A DNA stretch of 64,000 nt from Tipula vernalis (taxonomy: Eukaryota > Arthropoda > Insecta > Diptera > Tipulidae). The notes under the pieces are model-generated. The model saw only the letters and a program-made list of their open reading frames with translations, made no database searches and was not told where the DNA came from. Shown in pieces: positions 37,301-51,070 of this stretch. Position numbers and translations under genes: made by a program. The stretch spans positions 463,648,495-463,712,494 of the forward strand of contig OY282558.1 in the NCBI GenBank assembly GCA_958295665.1, given 5' to 3'. The number at the start of each line of letters is the position of its first letter. Position 1 is the stretch's first letter.

Positions 37301-40120
37301 CACAATTCGTTAAATTTTTGTTGCTTTCCGTGACAACGATTTTTGAGTAGTAATGATATTTAACACAATACGTACCCCGAAAAATCATTCAAATTGTCGT
37401 CTTATAATTGATTATCATTAATCCAAAGATGCAGATGAATGCTCAGGTTTTTGATTGAACCAATATCACTTAAACTACTACTTTGTACATAAATCATTTT
37501 AAATGAATTGAAGAATCAATTCCATTTGAAAGGTTTTAATTTCCCTTAATGTTTTTGGGTTCGGAAATTTACTAATTTTCAATGGAAAGATAAAATACCA
37601 TGGTTGACGTCAATCTGGAGCTAACAATATGTTTACGTGTATTTTGTCCACGATAATACGATAAACAAAAATATTACCTTAGTCTTTTAAAATTTGAGAT
37701 TATCTGCGTTTTTTTGATATTTGGCATCAATTTTCTCTAATTAATTATGTGTTCCTATGTAACATTTTAGACAAATAATATTTCCAAATATTTTGTTCGC
37801 AACAAATACAAAATTTTGGAGCATATCCCATCTGTATAACTTCGTGTTTCAGCCTTGTGATTTTTCTATTTCAAGAGGAATTTTATTTATTTTATTTTAT
37901 TTATATAATGCATCACAATACATAAATATTTTACGGATACATCGATTGTGCCATGCATACATGACTAAAATTTGGTTGGTCTATGAATTTATACTCGTAG
38001 TATAGCTTCATCGGTTTAATCGTTCTTATAATTTATTTTATGCACCGATCTAATTATTCTGAGTCACCCTGATTTGACGCAACAAAAACGCGAGATTTAA
38101 ATGTTGAAATTTCCAAACAGGTGATAGTCTCGTGAGTGGTTGACCTAAATATATCATAGATTGTATGACATTCGGATCACCGGGTCAGCAAATACGTACT
38201 TTAATGGTAGTAAATTTCGATCTCAATGCCCTGCATACGAACAAAGCTTACTTTACAATTTTCGCATTGATGAATGTTTCCGGTCGTTTTAGAACGTTTT
38301 TCATGACGTAGTGTAGTATTTCGGTCCAAATATTGACAGTTTTCGAGTTTAAAACCCAGCAAAATTATTCATTAGTTAATAAGAAACGAGAACTAAAAGC
38401 ATGCCAAAAAAGCATGCAATTTAAAATTGCAATTTTCTATTCCTAAAGTAGATTAAAACACGCATAAATTATTTTCATGCGATCATAAATTTATTACAAC
38501 ATTTTACAGACATGAATGAAGTAATTTGTAATTAGAGTAAAGACAAGCAATTTTCCAAAATAATTCATTTTATTTATTCATATAGTTGATTCAAAGTCTT
38601 TTGTGGTTTAATACAGTGGATCTAAAAATTACTAACTGTAATCTACTCCCATAATTTATTTGTATTTAGATAAGAAATTATGCACAAAAAAAAAAACTAA
38701 ATTAACTTCAATTCCCTATTTTTTCAATTAAAATAATTAAAACTATAAAAAAGTCTTATAATTGCCTTACTCGTATATCACATCTATTTTATCCTCTTTA
38801 CAAAGGATACACACAGTATAAATGTGTTTTTTTTCTCCATCTTCCGAAAAAAAACATATGTATAAACAAACAGGAAAATAGGATAAAAGCAAATGTCTAC
38901 TTGTTTGTGTACGTTCCAAGGTAGTCTCCATGCTTCATCCACATACATAATACTCGTATAGTCGTAAGCTAATGTAGATTACTTATAATAATATAGAAAA
39001 TTACTAATTTGTTTCCTACACTGTACCTTGTGAAATATGTTTATGTTCCCAAATTTAATAAGGAAATTGCACCGGAGAAGGATTTCTTCTATCGTATAGT
39101 ACACACAACTATAATTTTAATTTAAAACAATTTCCTTAATTCATGATAAAAATAATAATAGTATCCTGATTTTCTTATAAACTATAAAAAAAAATTTAAC
39201 GATTTTCTTACTGTATATGGTTGGTTGTGAGTATTCGTTTGTAGTTTTCTTAGAAGGTGTGGGAGAATTGCAGTGTAGAGGATTGATGGGCGACATTATG
39301 TAACATAATCGGTTTTATTATTATTCAAGTTCAAGACTGCAGTTTAAAATTTCAAAAATTTCTTACAACTCATGCTTTTTTGACATAATATAATTTAAGG
39401 ATTATCCCTATTGTGTGAAAAAAAGAAACAACCAACCAACACAAAAAACAAATTAATTATTTTAAAGAATAAAAATTACTTTCACTCCATTAATTTTACA
39501 GGTTTCGTTCTTTAAGGAAACATAATTCACTTTCCTTTTTTATATTTTGTGGGATAATATTATGGTGTTGTAAGTTCGTTTTCTTTAAGAAGTACAATAA
39601 GAATGACATAGTAACAATTAAAAGCTGTTATTCTCGTCTATAACTATATACACCAAGTATATACAATAGCTATGTATGTACACAGTCAACCCTTTTTGTT
39701 GTTTGTGTAATTTTAATCCTTTTTAATTTATTGCCGGAAGATAACACAGTATACCAGCAACAAAATAAATGTGAAGCATTAAATTAAAGTATAAATAATT
39801 AAAACACTTTCTTCGATGAATCCCGAATTCTGTGAGAAAAGAATTTTTTCTCATGATACTCTTTAAACAGGTGTAACGTTGAAATTTTATTTCTTAGGTT
39901 AGAATTGCTTTTTTCAGGATTAATTTATAGTTAGCAGCATTATATTATTATGTGCAATTAATTTGTTAATTTAAGTGAGATTATACATCAAATGCTAACA
40001 AATCATTAACAGTTTAATAAGTTATCAGTTCTCTATAGGCTAGAAAAAAATCTACCCGTTTTTCAAACAATTGAAAATAGAGAAGCATTAAGCATTTTAG
40101 CATTAAGTTCAGTTTAATGT
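34360..40120. other. Long non-coding stretch, no gene seen
   Basis: About 5.8 kb of AT-rich sequence. I see no coding motifs, element ends or RNA genes. ORFs at 34847-35101, 36168-36537 and 37793-38005 have low-complexity or unrecognised translations. Confidence 0.5.
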
Positions 40121-40124
40121 ATGT

Positions 40125-40180
40125 AGATACGAAATGAAACACCATTCGTTTAGATACGAAATAAAACACCATTCACAGTA
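40125..40180. repeat. 27 bp direct duplication
   Basis: The word 'agatacgaaat', one variable base, then 'aaacaccattc' occurs twice in tandem (about 40125 and 40152). Confidence 0.7.
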
Positions 40181-40254
40181 ATGGATGTGCCCATTTTACA
40201 ACTTATTAAGCAGTTTTAGATTCAATAAAAAATTATAGAGAGTTTGATTTATTT

Positions 40255-40800
40255 GGTGGTTAAGTTGGAGTTAGAGTTGGAGGTTGGCTTGAGTTGTTCT
40301 GTAATGTTGAGTTTATGTACGCATGTAGTCTTTCGTTCTTCCAGTTGAAGGTATAAATATAGTTTGGGGTTGAGTTGTGCTGTTCCGTTTGTACTGTGCG
40401 AGAATTCAGTTTGGGATTTATTTGGTGGTGGAATCGAGGGTTGAGTTGGTGGTTATATTCTGTTGAGTTCATGTATAGCATTCTGTTTTCGAACCGTGGT
40501 TATTTAGGTATTGAGTTAAAAGTTGAGTTGGGGTCGGGTTAACGGTTTAATTGAAGTTAAGTTAAGAGTGTAGTTGAGAGTTGAGTTTTGGTGGAGTTGT
40601 GTTGAGTAACGGTTGAGTTGATGTTAGGTATGGCTTCAATTGATGATTTAGTTGAAGTTTCTGCTGCGACTGATTTGGTGATTGATTTGGGGATTGCGTT
40701 GGGAGCGAGTTGGAGGTTGAGTTTGTGGTTGAGTTAAAGGTTAATTTCAGAATTCTGTTGGAGGTTATATTGATTTGAGATAAGTTCACGTAAGCAAGTA
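40255..40800. repeat. G/T-skewed GTTGAG-rich degenerate repeat
   Basis: About 11 occurrences of GTTGAG lie in 500 bp, with the plus strand rich in G and T and almost free of C. On the minus strand two ORFs (40789-40562 and 40481-40260) translate to Asn/Ser/Thr/Gln/Pro-rich sequence such as NSTTNSTSNSLPTQSPNQSP. I take this to be a by-product of the repeat rather than a gene, since there is no conserved domain. Confidence 0.6.
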
Positions 40801-40804
40801 GTTT

Positions 40805-42235
40805 TTCAGACCGAAGTTCCGATCACCTCGCGAGGTTTTAGCATTGTAATTTAATATTTATAATCTGTTTCAGAGTTTGGTTGCAATTCATACATATATG
40901 GGACATAATTAATTATTTTTTTAGTAAAATTGTAACATTTTTAATTATCTTTATTATTATTTTACTGAGCAGTTAATTATTGAATTAATTTTAACTTAAT
41001 ATATTAATTTATAATTTGTTTTAGAAATTTAGATTTAAATTTAAAATAATATTCGAGTTTGGTTAAGAAACGTCGAAATATCTGTGGAATCTGACTCAGC
41101 TTTCCAGAATGTTCAAGCATCCAGCGGAAATATAGTTTAGAAATTGTGTCGTCTTGTGTTGATTATTTTGTCTTATAAAATGCTATTAACAAAATACTAA
41201 CAAACTATAGGTGGCTCTATCCTGGTCAAGTCTAAAGTTTTAACATATTTTTCCTTTCCTTGTGAATGAAATTCTCTAAGAAAAAGAAATATTTATTTTC
41301 AAATGATTTTTTGTTTTTTTTTCATTCCAACTTGAAGCAATTACCTGACTAGAAACGAGATTTTCACTGCAGCACAATTATATCTTTTCTGTAAAAATAA
41401 TGCATTCACGACATAATTCAAAACATTCGATATAAAATTTAAGAAATATTGAGGTGCATTATCAACTACTAAATTAAAATAGGGTTTGACTTTAGCTGTG
41501 TTTGTATTTTTAGTTAGTTAGGTAGGCGAAAAAAATAACTTAAATTAAATCGTCAATAATTGAAATTTATGTTCGAATAAATCGAAATTACTTACGGTTT
41601 CGTCTTTCGTAATATACCCATACATATTTTAGGATTGAATTTTTACCTTTATTCGGATCCAACTCATAACCAAAAAAATATGTTTTGCAATTTTCATATA
41701 TTCTAATTTAAAATTTAATATTTTCCAACTTCGCTTCCAAGAATAAATTGAAAGTCAAATTCATTTGACGGTGTATGTGGAAATGGTTTCATAAAAATAT
41801 TTTTTTCAATGAGATTTATTCAAGAAGATAAATGAGGTGAATGTAGACACGAATGCTTTATGATTTTCACTGCTGCATTATATATTTATTTTATTTTTAA
41901 AATATAAATATTCAAAAAGTCATCAGAATTAATGAAAATTGTTTTGTTTTGGTATATAAATATTAAATTAGAATTTGTGCTTGAATTTAGAGTGAAATAT
42001 CACAAAATCATAATAAATTGTTATTTAGTTAATTTGACACTGCAATAAATTTTGGATTTTTGTTTATTTATTAAACCAGCAACTCATCGAAACGAATCTG
42101 TGTTTTATTCACACTCTAGCGCAATAAAATGCGTCTAAACAAAATATACAGCAAATTCAAACAACATGAAAATTATAATTTAATTTAAAATAAAATAAAA
42201 ATATTTGTTTGTTTTCTGCAGCGCGACGAAGCAAT
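40805..42235. other. Non-coding stretch
   Basis: Nothing is recognised apart from AT-rich sequence. Confidence 0.5.
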
Positions 42236-42239
42236 ACCA

Positions 42240-43030
42240 CCTTTTTTTTAGTGATTCTTTTTTAAATCGATTAAGATTTAAATCCACCTATATTAAATAG
42301 GTGGATCACCCCAAAGTATTAAATTTAACTTTGGGGATATTTAATTTTTCTATTTTATATATTTTTAATTATCTAAGAATTATTCTCCATGATTAATATC
42401 CTCCATGATTAATATCGTCCATGATTATATTCGCCATTAAGTACAGGTTTGCTTGTTATTCTAGAAGGAAGTGAAAAAAAAAATTATTAGATTTCATAAA
42501 GATGACTTTTAGGTATGATTTAAAATTCTACCAAAGAGAATAAGATTATTCTTATTCTCTTTGATTCTACTACATACTTTCAATTCTAATTTTGAAATGA
42601 ATTTTTCCGTCTTCGATTTGTTAAATATGTAAATAAATAATTTCTGATTTCGGATCAGGTCTGTAAAAAAAAAATAAGATAAAAATTATTATATAAATTG
42701 AATAGTTAATAATTAAAATTGAATATTTGTTTACTTACTGCTCAAGAAATTTTTAATAATTATGACAAATTATCTTTTTTCAGGTACTGGATACGTAGAA
42801 TAGGGACAATAAATTGTGATGATGATAATTTCTGATTCCGGCTCAGGTCTGTTAAAAATAAAAAAAAATTATTATATGAATTGAATAGTTAATAATTAAA
42901 ATTAAATATTTGTTTACTTACTTTGGCTCAAGAAATTTTTAATAATTATGACAAGTTATCTTTTTTCAGGTACTGGATACGTAGAATAGGGACAATAATT
43001 TGTGATAATGATAATTTCTGATTCCGGATC
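42240..43030 (+). mobile_element. Helentron-like element end: double hairpin plus tandem array (copy 1)
   Basis: Near 42266-42345 two hairpins follow each other: ATCCACCT / AGGTGGAT (8 bp stem) and CCCCAAAGT / ACTTTGGGG (9 bp stem). The same segment recurs at 47259 and, inverted, at 62808-62877. Downstream is a 13 bp perfect-stem hairpin at 42533-42562 and a two-plus-copy tandem array of about 190 bp (anchor 'tttctgatt' at 42641, 42839 and 43015). Conserved hairpin ends with internal tandem repeats are typical of non-autonomous Helentron/DINE-1-type elements. The far end is not defined. Confidence 0.6.
42533..42562. repeat. Perfect 13 bp hairpin
   Basis: AAAGAGAATAAGA, four loop bases and its exact complement. 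It lies between the double-hairpin end and the tandem array. Confidence 0.9.
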
Positions 43031-43860
43031 AGGACAAGTTACTAATATTGTGTCAAACGGAGACCAAGAAATTGGAAAAACGACAAGACAAAATATTTTA
43101 AGGAAATTCAACCGTAAGTCAGCAGACAATGGCACAAGGAAACAAATAGTTCAAGACATAAGTGGTACATGGTCTACAAATAAAAACAAAAAAAAAAGAG
43201 AAATAATAAAACATAATAACAATTAATAACAATAATAACGATAATAATGAATACAAAATAACATCATAACAACTGCGGCAGCAGCGTAATAATAACACAA
43301 TATATAAAATAAAAAAAAACATATAACATAATAATAAAAACATTAAAAAAAAATAAACATAATAATGAAAACACTAATAAAAGTAAACATAAAACATTAA
43401 TAAAAATAACAAAAAATTCAAACACATAAGCAAAAGTCATGACCAATACCATCCAACGAAAAGCAGCCATCCATCTGACGCAGAAGTGAGATCGGAACAA
43501 GAAGTAAACAACAACAATAAACGCAATCCCGCCATCAAATATCAATCCACTCAAAACACCATTGCAAAAAGATGCCAACTACAAAACGTTTTATCCAATA
43601 CGCAGAAAATGAACAATTAATGATAGATGTTGCAGTTGGGCAATTCTAATATAAAAATACATGAAACAAAAATTGGAATTTAAACAGTTTATGCAAGTAG
43701 CAAAATTATGATATGTTAATCATAAACTTAATCATAAACTCTGTTGTGTCCATTTTTTTTTTTTTTATTATTATTATGTTAGTAAGATTTCCTATGCTAT
43801 TTTCTATCTATAATTAATACTATGTTGAGAGAATTAATTCTATAAAACGTGCGTATCGAA
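43031..43860. other. Non-coding stretch, A-rich
   Basis: 43180-43420 is an AAT/AAC-rich low-complexity tract. A short ORF (43002-43226) begins in the tandem repeat and then runs into Lys/Asn-rich sequence; I do not recognise it. Confidence 0.45.
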
Positions 43861-43861
43861 T

Positions 43862-44778
43862 CAGAGCCTTCTAGGGTATAGAGCCATAATCTTAATGACG
43901 TATTTTTTAGAAGCTTTTTTAGTGGTATAACTTTTCACTGATTTTCATAGGAATCCATAGTAAAAATGGTGTTTTTTAGCTTCAAGTTTTTCAATGAAAA
44001 AAGCAAAAATATTATAAAATGTTTATATAAAAGTTTTCTACATATCTTTAAGAACAATATACAAGAAAGCCATATTAGTATTAATTAAATATTAATTGCA
44101 GAAATATTAAAATTACATTATTTCTAAAATATATTTTTCGAACTTTCATTTTGAAAAATACATCAAAGTTGGCTCTGTCGAATTAAAATAGTATTTGCTA
44201 AATTTATCTATAATTTTACTAGTGTACGTAAGATGTCTAAAATGTTAACAGAAAAATACGAAAAAAAGTTATTTAATCACAAAATTATCACACGTTCCGA
44301 TATTTTGTGAATTTGTTTTGCTTTACCTACAATTTTTGAACTTGCAATTTCCCCAGGTGGTAATTTTTGGTACGATTTTTCCAAATTTTTACGGCCATCA
44401 CTGCCATCTATGTAATGTATATTGACTTAATGACCAAACGAATGGTAGTAAGCTTTTATTTTAATTTGGCCAGAATGTTGTTGTTATGAAATTTTTTTTA
44501 TATTTTAGTTTAAATAAATCAATTATTACAAGAAAATGAAAACGATTTACTTAAACGGCATTCATATATGTTGAAATTCAAACATTTATGAAAGTATTCC
44601 AGAAATCATAATTAATAATTTGTAACGTTTTCATTTAAAAGTTTGCCTTAGGAAAAAAAGTGATTTCCCATATGTTTTGTGTGTTTTACTATGAAAAGTT
44701 TGGTTTTTTCCTCGTTTCTAATTCCCTTATAAAAGCTTAGATTTTTTGATTATGGCTCTATAAAATACAGGGTGCTCT
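43862..44778 (+). mobile_element. 917 bp hAT-like non-autonomous element (copy B)
   Basis: Near-full-length relative of the 19997-20906 element, starting CAGAGCC and ending GGTGCTCT. The flanks tatcgaat (43854-43861) and aatcgaat (44779-44786) match at 7 of 8 positions, a decayed target-site duplication. It contains a segment 'cggccatcactgccatc' missing from copy A and lacks copy A's internal duplication. It has no transposase. Confidence 0.85.
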
Positions 44779-44789
44779 AATCGAATTGC

Positions 44790-47245
44790 ATTTGCTTTGT
44801 TTACTTTTGTATATTAGTATTACTATTTTCTTATTTAAAAAATTAAAAGCCTTATAGAAAATGTGAATTGTATTGAGTTTAAGAATTTATGATGTAATTT
44901 ATTTTCTTGAATAATTGAAATTGATAATTTTTCCTTTTAATTTATATTATGTTTCCTTTGAGATACAAAGTTATATTGAATTTAGAATATAATCATATTT
45001 CTTATTTAATTATTTTAAATTTTGATCTATTTGTTTAGGATTTTTCTTTTGTTAATGTATAATTCTGCTTATAATCTATTGGTTTTCTTATGTATTATGC
45101 TTTTAATGTTCCATTTTTAGGTATTACTTAGGTATCCTATTTTAAGTTAGTATAATTTTGAATTTGGTTAATGCCGAATTAATTGACTTGTTTCCTCATG
45201 TTTGTTAGTATTTTAGGACATGGGGGAAAAAGTAGTTTTATTCAGTCAGTTTTAGTTAGTCCATATTTGTTGTAGAACACGTTTAGTTACAGCTTTGCTT
45301 CATTCAATCAGTCAAGGCTGGTAATATTCTGTTAAAAATTTGAGGAAACAATTGCTGTAGGAATAGGGCATAGGGTCTTCTCATCGATAAAACGGCTTTG
45401 AAAAAATAACTTAAATAATTTCAAAAAAAAAAAAAAAAATCTTGAATAAATAGTCCCAATGTGCTTTGCACAAAAAAAAATAGTAATAAAAGGAAGAAGA
45501 AAAATCATCGTAAAATGAGAAGAGATTTTCAACAACTTTCGTTTTTTTTTTTTATTTTTGTTTTTCTATTTCATAATTATTAATTATCTCTCTCAAAATT
45601 CAAGATTTAATTTTAAAAGTAATTAATTTGAATACTACAATTCGGGTAAACAAAAAAGAAATGAAAATTATTTTAATGAAACAGACAAAATATGGAAAAG
45701 TTTTTAAAAGTGCTTTTGTTGTTTTGCTATAGCTGCTTTAGTACAAAAAAGAAGAGGTGGTTTAGGCGGAGGGTATATGGAAAATAAGGAATGTAAAACT
45801 TTCTTGTGCTATGTTACTTGTTTTAATTACATTAAGGGAATTTTTAAAGACTATATTTCGTTTTGACTAAATTATAAGAATTTTTATTTTTTTTGTAAAG
45901 TTAGTTGTATGTGAAAAGTGATTTCTAAATTCCAATATTAATATTGTTACTTTTCTAAATTGAAGAATTTCATTTTAGAAAATTTTCCAATTACTGGGAT
46001 ATAGTAAAAGATTATAGTTTAATATGAAAGTTTGATAACTAAAACTGGCAAACTGTATTTCTTTCACCATTCAATTAAATTCCAAATGTACATAACCATC
46101 TGATAATGTAGCGTACGCACACAAATTGATCATTTTCAAATAGGCACCGATTTTAGCAATTATTTACACCATATGATTAGAAAATTACCCATTGTTATTT
46201 ACAACTAATCAATTGTGAAATGTGAAACACAGAGGACTATAATAATAATGTCATTAACGATTGTGTGTCCTAAATATAGTTTTATCGATTAGTAATTGAC
46301 AAAAATTCAAAAATTCAGGTCTCAAAAATATGATACACAACCTTGACCTTGACAAAAGTGATTAAAAATTAATGCATCGCTATTAAGGTTAAACTAATAA
46401 TTTTTTGTACGTTTATTGTAGTGGTTTATTGAACTTGTCAAAAATATGTATAACAGACACGTAGCAATTTTAATCAATATATTTTAATAACTGTAATATT
46501 AAAAAAGAAAAGTCGTTCATCGTAATGAATAATTTTAATTTGAAAGTTTGTTTCGAGTAACGACTTATTTCTAAAATTTGGTACATAATGCTAGAAAAAT
46601 TGTGGGCCACCCAAAATGTTTCATTATATTCTTAACAAATTCGAAATTATGTCCCGCATTAGTATTCTGGACCTCTTCTGATGTGCTTACATATTTAACA
46701 ATCGTCTAAACCGTAATTATTGCAGAGTACTAGCACATTTATTTACCCAATTTAAATATTTTAATTTTGTCCAGTCGAAATAACAATAAATACAAAAAAA
46801 TTAAAACCTCTACAGAAAATTTAAATTTTTATTATTTTTTTCCATAAATTATTGTTGTTATTATTTTATGTTTGTTTTCGTTTTTGGAACAGTAGTTAAC
46901 ACTCAATCGGGAAAATAAATAAATTTAATTAGTTTTTGTTGTTGTTGTATTTTATTTGTACAAACATTTGTATGGTTTGCAATTTTTAATAATAAAAATA
47001 ATTTAACAATAATATAAATAATTAAGCTTTTTGTATTGAATAAATAATTAATACGAGTAGGTGATGTTATACTGCAATAAGAAGAACTCACAATTGAAAA
47101 ATAGTTTATCATAAGTTTCCGATTGAAGCATGAACCAATAAAATGACAAAACCGAATAAAGCTCGAACATATAAAAATTATTTTTAATTATTATTTTATT
47201 TTATTTTGTAACAATTATTTTATTATTAAAGCCAAACGTCATGGT
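44790..47245. other. Non-coding stretch
   Basis: No gene is seen. An A run lies at 45423-45439 and a T run at 45543-45553. Confidence 0.5.
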
Positions 47246-47254
47246 AAACCTCTA

Positions 47255-47375
47255 CGATTTAAATCCACCTTTATAAAATAGTATGGACCACCCCAAAGTA
47301 TTAATTTTAACTTTGGGGATATTCAGTTTTATATTATATATTTTTAGTAATCTCAGAATTATCTTCCATGATTTG
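47255..47375 (+). mobile_element. Helentron-like double-hairpin end (copy 2)
   Basis: It matches 42266-42400: 'gatttaaatccacct', a decayed first hairpin, then CCCCAAAGTATTA and ACTTTGGGG forming the second hairpin, followed by the same AT-rich segment. Similarity fades after 'atcttccatgatt' and no tandem array follows. Confidence 0.7.
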
Positions 47376-47763
47376 GTATAACAAGCGACGCCACTCGTTC
47401 GAATAAATCTTTAAATTTCGTTGTAATCGCATCCAACCATTCATTCCGATGGTCAATCATTGAGTCCTTGACGTTAAAACTTCATTCGCTTACTGGTGAT
47501 CAACCTTCTTTAAATTAACCAAACTCGAGAGTAGTGGACGAATAAGTACCAGTTTAATGATTGATTGATTCCTCAATACTTTCTTGTCATAGCATCCCGA
47601 AATCTATTTTTGCTGAAAGTCCCCTGTCCGCATTTTCCGTTATCTAATATTATTTTTGAATACTCCCATAAGGCTTTTTGGACATAGATTTCGTTCCAAC
47701 ATAAAGATAAAAATAGAACAGGACTATGCATTTATACATCTCTCATCAGAATGTCAGTTTGTT

Positions 47764-47960
47764 CTTTATACCACGTTTACACCAATTTGAATAAAAGTAT
47801 GTAGCAAGAAAGTATCAAGATGTAAACGCAAAATACAATACTTTATTGCTTTATCGAGTACTAGAGAAAGTATAAAAATATTTTACTCTGCGATTACACC
47901 ATGCTACATTCTCGATAAAAATTTTTGTTCTATTGAACTTGGTGTAAACGTAGTATAAGA
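47764..47960. mobile_element. ~197 bp MITE
   Basis: The left end TTTATACCACGTTTACACC and the right end, read on the other strand, as CTTATACTACGTTTACACC continue with 'aa.tt.aata', giving about 28 bp terminal inverted repeats. Possible TA target duplications would fit a Tc1/mariner-type origin, but this is uncertain. Confidence 0.75.
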
Positions 47961-47964
47961 CAAT

Positions 47965-50900
47965 CAACTTGGTAGCAGCAATTCAGAAATTACGAAAATT
48001 ATACTCAGATGACAATGATCATTACCTTAATAAATTTGCTTGCATCAGAAGTAGCCAGACAAATTATTTCTTAAAAAGATATGCTTACTGGTACCACATT
48101 TTAAAACAGCTAACATCAGACACGGTAAATAATTTAAACTCCTGGCGTGGGCCGGCTTGAAAAAAAAAAAACTCACTGGATTGTTAGTCGATAATGTATT
48201 CCCGCGATGTATTTTGAGCATGACAGTTATAAATGTATCCCTTGTTGCTCAATGAAATTCCGCTGCTTTATCTATTGACCACTCCGATGGAGGTAAGTGG
48301 TTATTACTTTTTTTTTTTTTTTTTTAAATTGGTTAGATAAGCGTTGTATCTTTCAAATGTTCTAGTTCACCTTTTATAGAATTTCATCATGGTTGAATTA
48401 TGTGGTGAGCTTTTATCTCATAGTCTAAGAATGTTTATCTCTTCTATTACGTTCAGTTTAACCTTGTTTGTTGCATCAACCTACTTATTATAAATATTTA
48501 TAGCCTTCCAAAAACTTAAGAATTTTATTTTACAAATTTGTGGTATTATAAAAGTGGTTTCTAGCCCTTTAACAAAATTTGTTCCACAACTGTCTGTTTG
48601 AGACTTCTACATTTTTCTGAATCGACATTAAAAGCGATGAAGTAAGCGATTTCAAATATAAGCGGTCGGCGTTGAACTCCTGTTTTTTAGGTGTGTATTG
48701 CTAAAATTAATCCCCTTTTCGACTTGTCACATTCCAGCGAAATGTTCCAAGCACTTCCTTGCATTTTTACAAAAGCCCACTGCCCCGATTTTTAATATTC
48801 CGTCGTCGAAAGAGGCTTCGATAATCCTGTTGAGTAAGCACCTCTTGCATGGGGTTGCTCCTTAATTAATTCCAATTTTGTATTTTGAAAATCACCTTAA
48901 ATATCATTAAAATAGCATCTTGCTTTAAGAATGTGTTTTCCATTTCTGATGTTAGTTAGCTATATCTTTAGAGGGCTTTGGAAATAATATAAAGAACCAT
49001 TGTTTTCTCCACGATTTTAAGTTTTAATGATATGAGGGTAATAGGTATGTACACTTGGTATACGGACGTTTAATGACCTGTCTTGGCTACAGTTTTTTTT
49101 TATTCATAGATGGTAAATACAAAAAGGGACATCAAATCATTTTTCGGTATCAACTGGGAAAGATCGTATAGAAGTTTTAAAGTGGATTAAGATATCAAGG
49201 CTGTTTAAGGTTATTTCTAAAGCCGATTTTGCGGACCCATTAAAACTTAGCTTTTCCCAGAACATAGACAGCGACTACTGAAAACACAAATGCTAATTCA
49301 GAAACTATAACGAAAGTAGTCACTTTTACAATAGTTTTTTTTACAATAGCGGCTGCTAATTCAATTTACCAGAATTTCAAATTTTCTTTCTGGTTAATCA
49401 ATGTAACGGCTGTTACGATTGTGGTTCACTGTAATGTCCTATAAATACCTACCCCAATATTGTTCACTGCATTTGGAATTTATTTTATGTCAATAATTTT
49501 TTTCAGAAAGTATACAGTGACTCAAGGTCAAACTCTTACACTATAAAAAGTTACTTCATTTATAAAGAATATCCGCCCTTCTCTGCCTTATCCTTATGAA
49601 ATGATACAAGATTTTTTATTCTCTTTTCATACATTTTGGAATGTACACTCTACCTATACATTATTAAGCTCGAAAACTAAGTTGTTAGATTTTAAGTTTA
49701 TCACCAATAATACAAAATTTACAAAAAATTAAATAGTGTTTATAATAGCGTAACGATACAATTTCTTAAATGAACTTGCAGAAAAAGCCCGGGAAAGTAG
49801 GAATTCTGTAAAAATAAACATACTTTTTAAGTTATGAGTTTGACTTTCACTCACTGTACTTCAAACAAAATTTCACCTTCAAAAATCCGGCAAAATGTGA
49901 AAAATGATTTTCGAATATGTATATATTTCGGATATATTCTTTAATTGTACATGCTAACGTATCGGTATCTTTTCGATATGATTATTAAAGCTCTCAAAAA
50001 AGACATAACGAACACCGGAACAAGTACATACAGGTACAAATTACAAACTTAAAACACAGCACTTTCCCAATGTTTTGTGTTTTATATTTTTTTTAAATTT
50101 TCATAGCAAATCATATTTATTCTAAAGAAAAAATTTATTTTATAACAAATAAATTTCATAAATTACATAATTAAAAAAAAATTAAAGTTAAACAAACTTC
50201 TAATTTCGTTCAATAATTGGACAACAACACGTAAACGAGATAAATTTAATTTAAATTCAAAATTGCAACAGATATTAAATGAAACTGTAACAGGAAAACA
50301 GAAAAAAAGAAACCAAAATGATTCATTTGTCGTCTTTGTTTGTTCTAATTTTATTTTATAAAATATAATTTATTGCTAAGGAGTTACGTTTCACCGTGAA
50401 TCGTTTCAACAGCTAAAAATTGAAAATTGCCAAAGTTATCAATTATCAACCGAAAAAAAAATTGTGTATAGAGAATTTTTGCTGTACAGTTTATTTGCAA
50501 TGCTTATCAAAACCAAAAACCGCTAATTATGACAAATTGCTATTTATAAACATTGAATGTAAATTTGCTTCTGTGGTTTTTCTGAAGCTTATTAATGCGT
50601 CTTTGTATGGAGCTTTTTCTATGTTTTAGTAATTTATGAAACTACTTATGCAATTTACATATAATTTTGTAACAAATCATCTAAAGGATTCATATAAAGT
50701 ATTTTATGGACTTATTCTTCGAAAACAAAAATGTATAATGGAATGAATAATACTAAAAAAATAATTTAAGTAAATGTACTAATGGGAGAACGTCTATTTG
50801 GTAATTACTCGTTATTTGCCAATAACGGCATGCATTCCGAGGTTTCATCGTATCTGGATTTCACCGGTTCCCAGAGCATCTACCACAAACCGATTATGAT

Positions 50901-51065
50901 AAATATTTTTCATGTATTTTTTATTTTTATTTTTTTTGAATGTTAATTGATTTTCATGTTAGGCAGATGTATTTTATGTAAAAATTTTCATGTACATAAT
51001 TTGTAACTAATTCATTTTCTAAAAATTTTAATTTTTATTTCAGAAATGTCAACTAAGCTTCCTTA
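47965..51065. other. Non-coding stretch
   Basis: No gene is recognised. A T run lies at 48309-48325. The stretch 48660-48880 is less AT-rich and has open frames on the minus strand, but I cannot name a family. Confidence 0.45.
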
Positions 51066-51070
51066 AACGG

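Noticed and set aside
40260..40789. Asn/Ser/Gln-rich ORFs as a possible protein gene
   Set aside because: Composition follows the strand-skewed DNA repeat; no domain, signal or supporting context.
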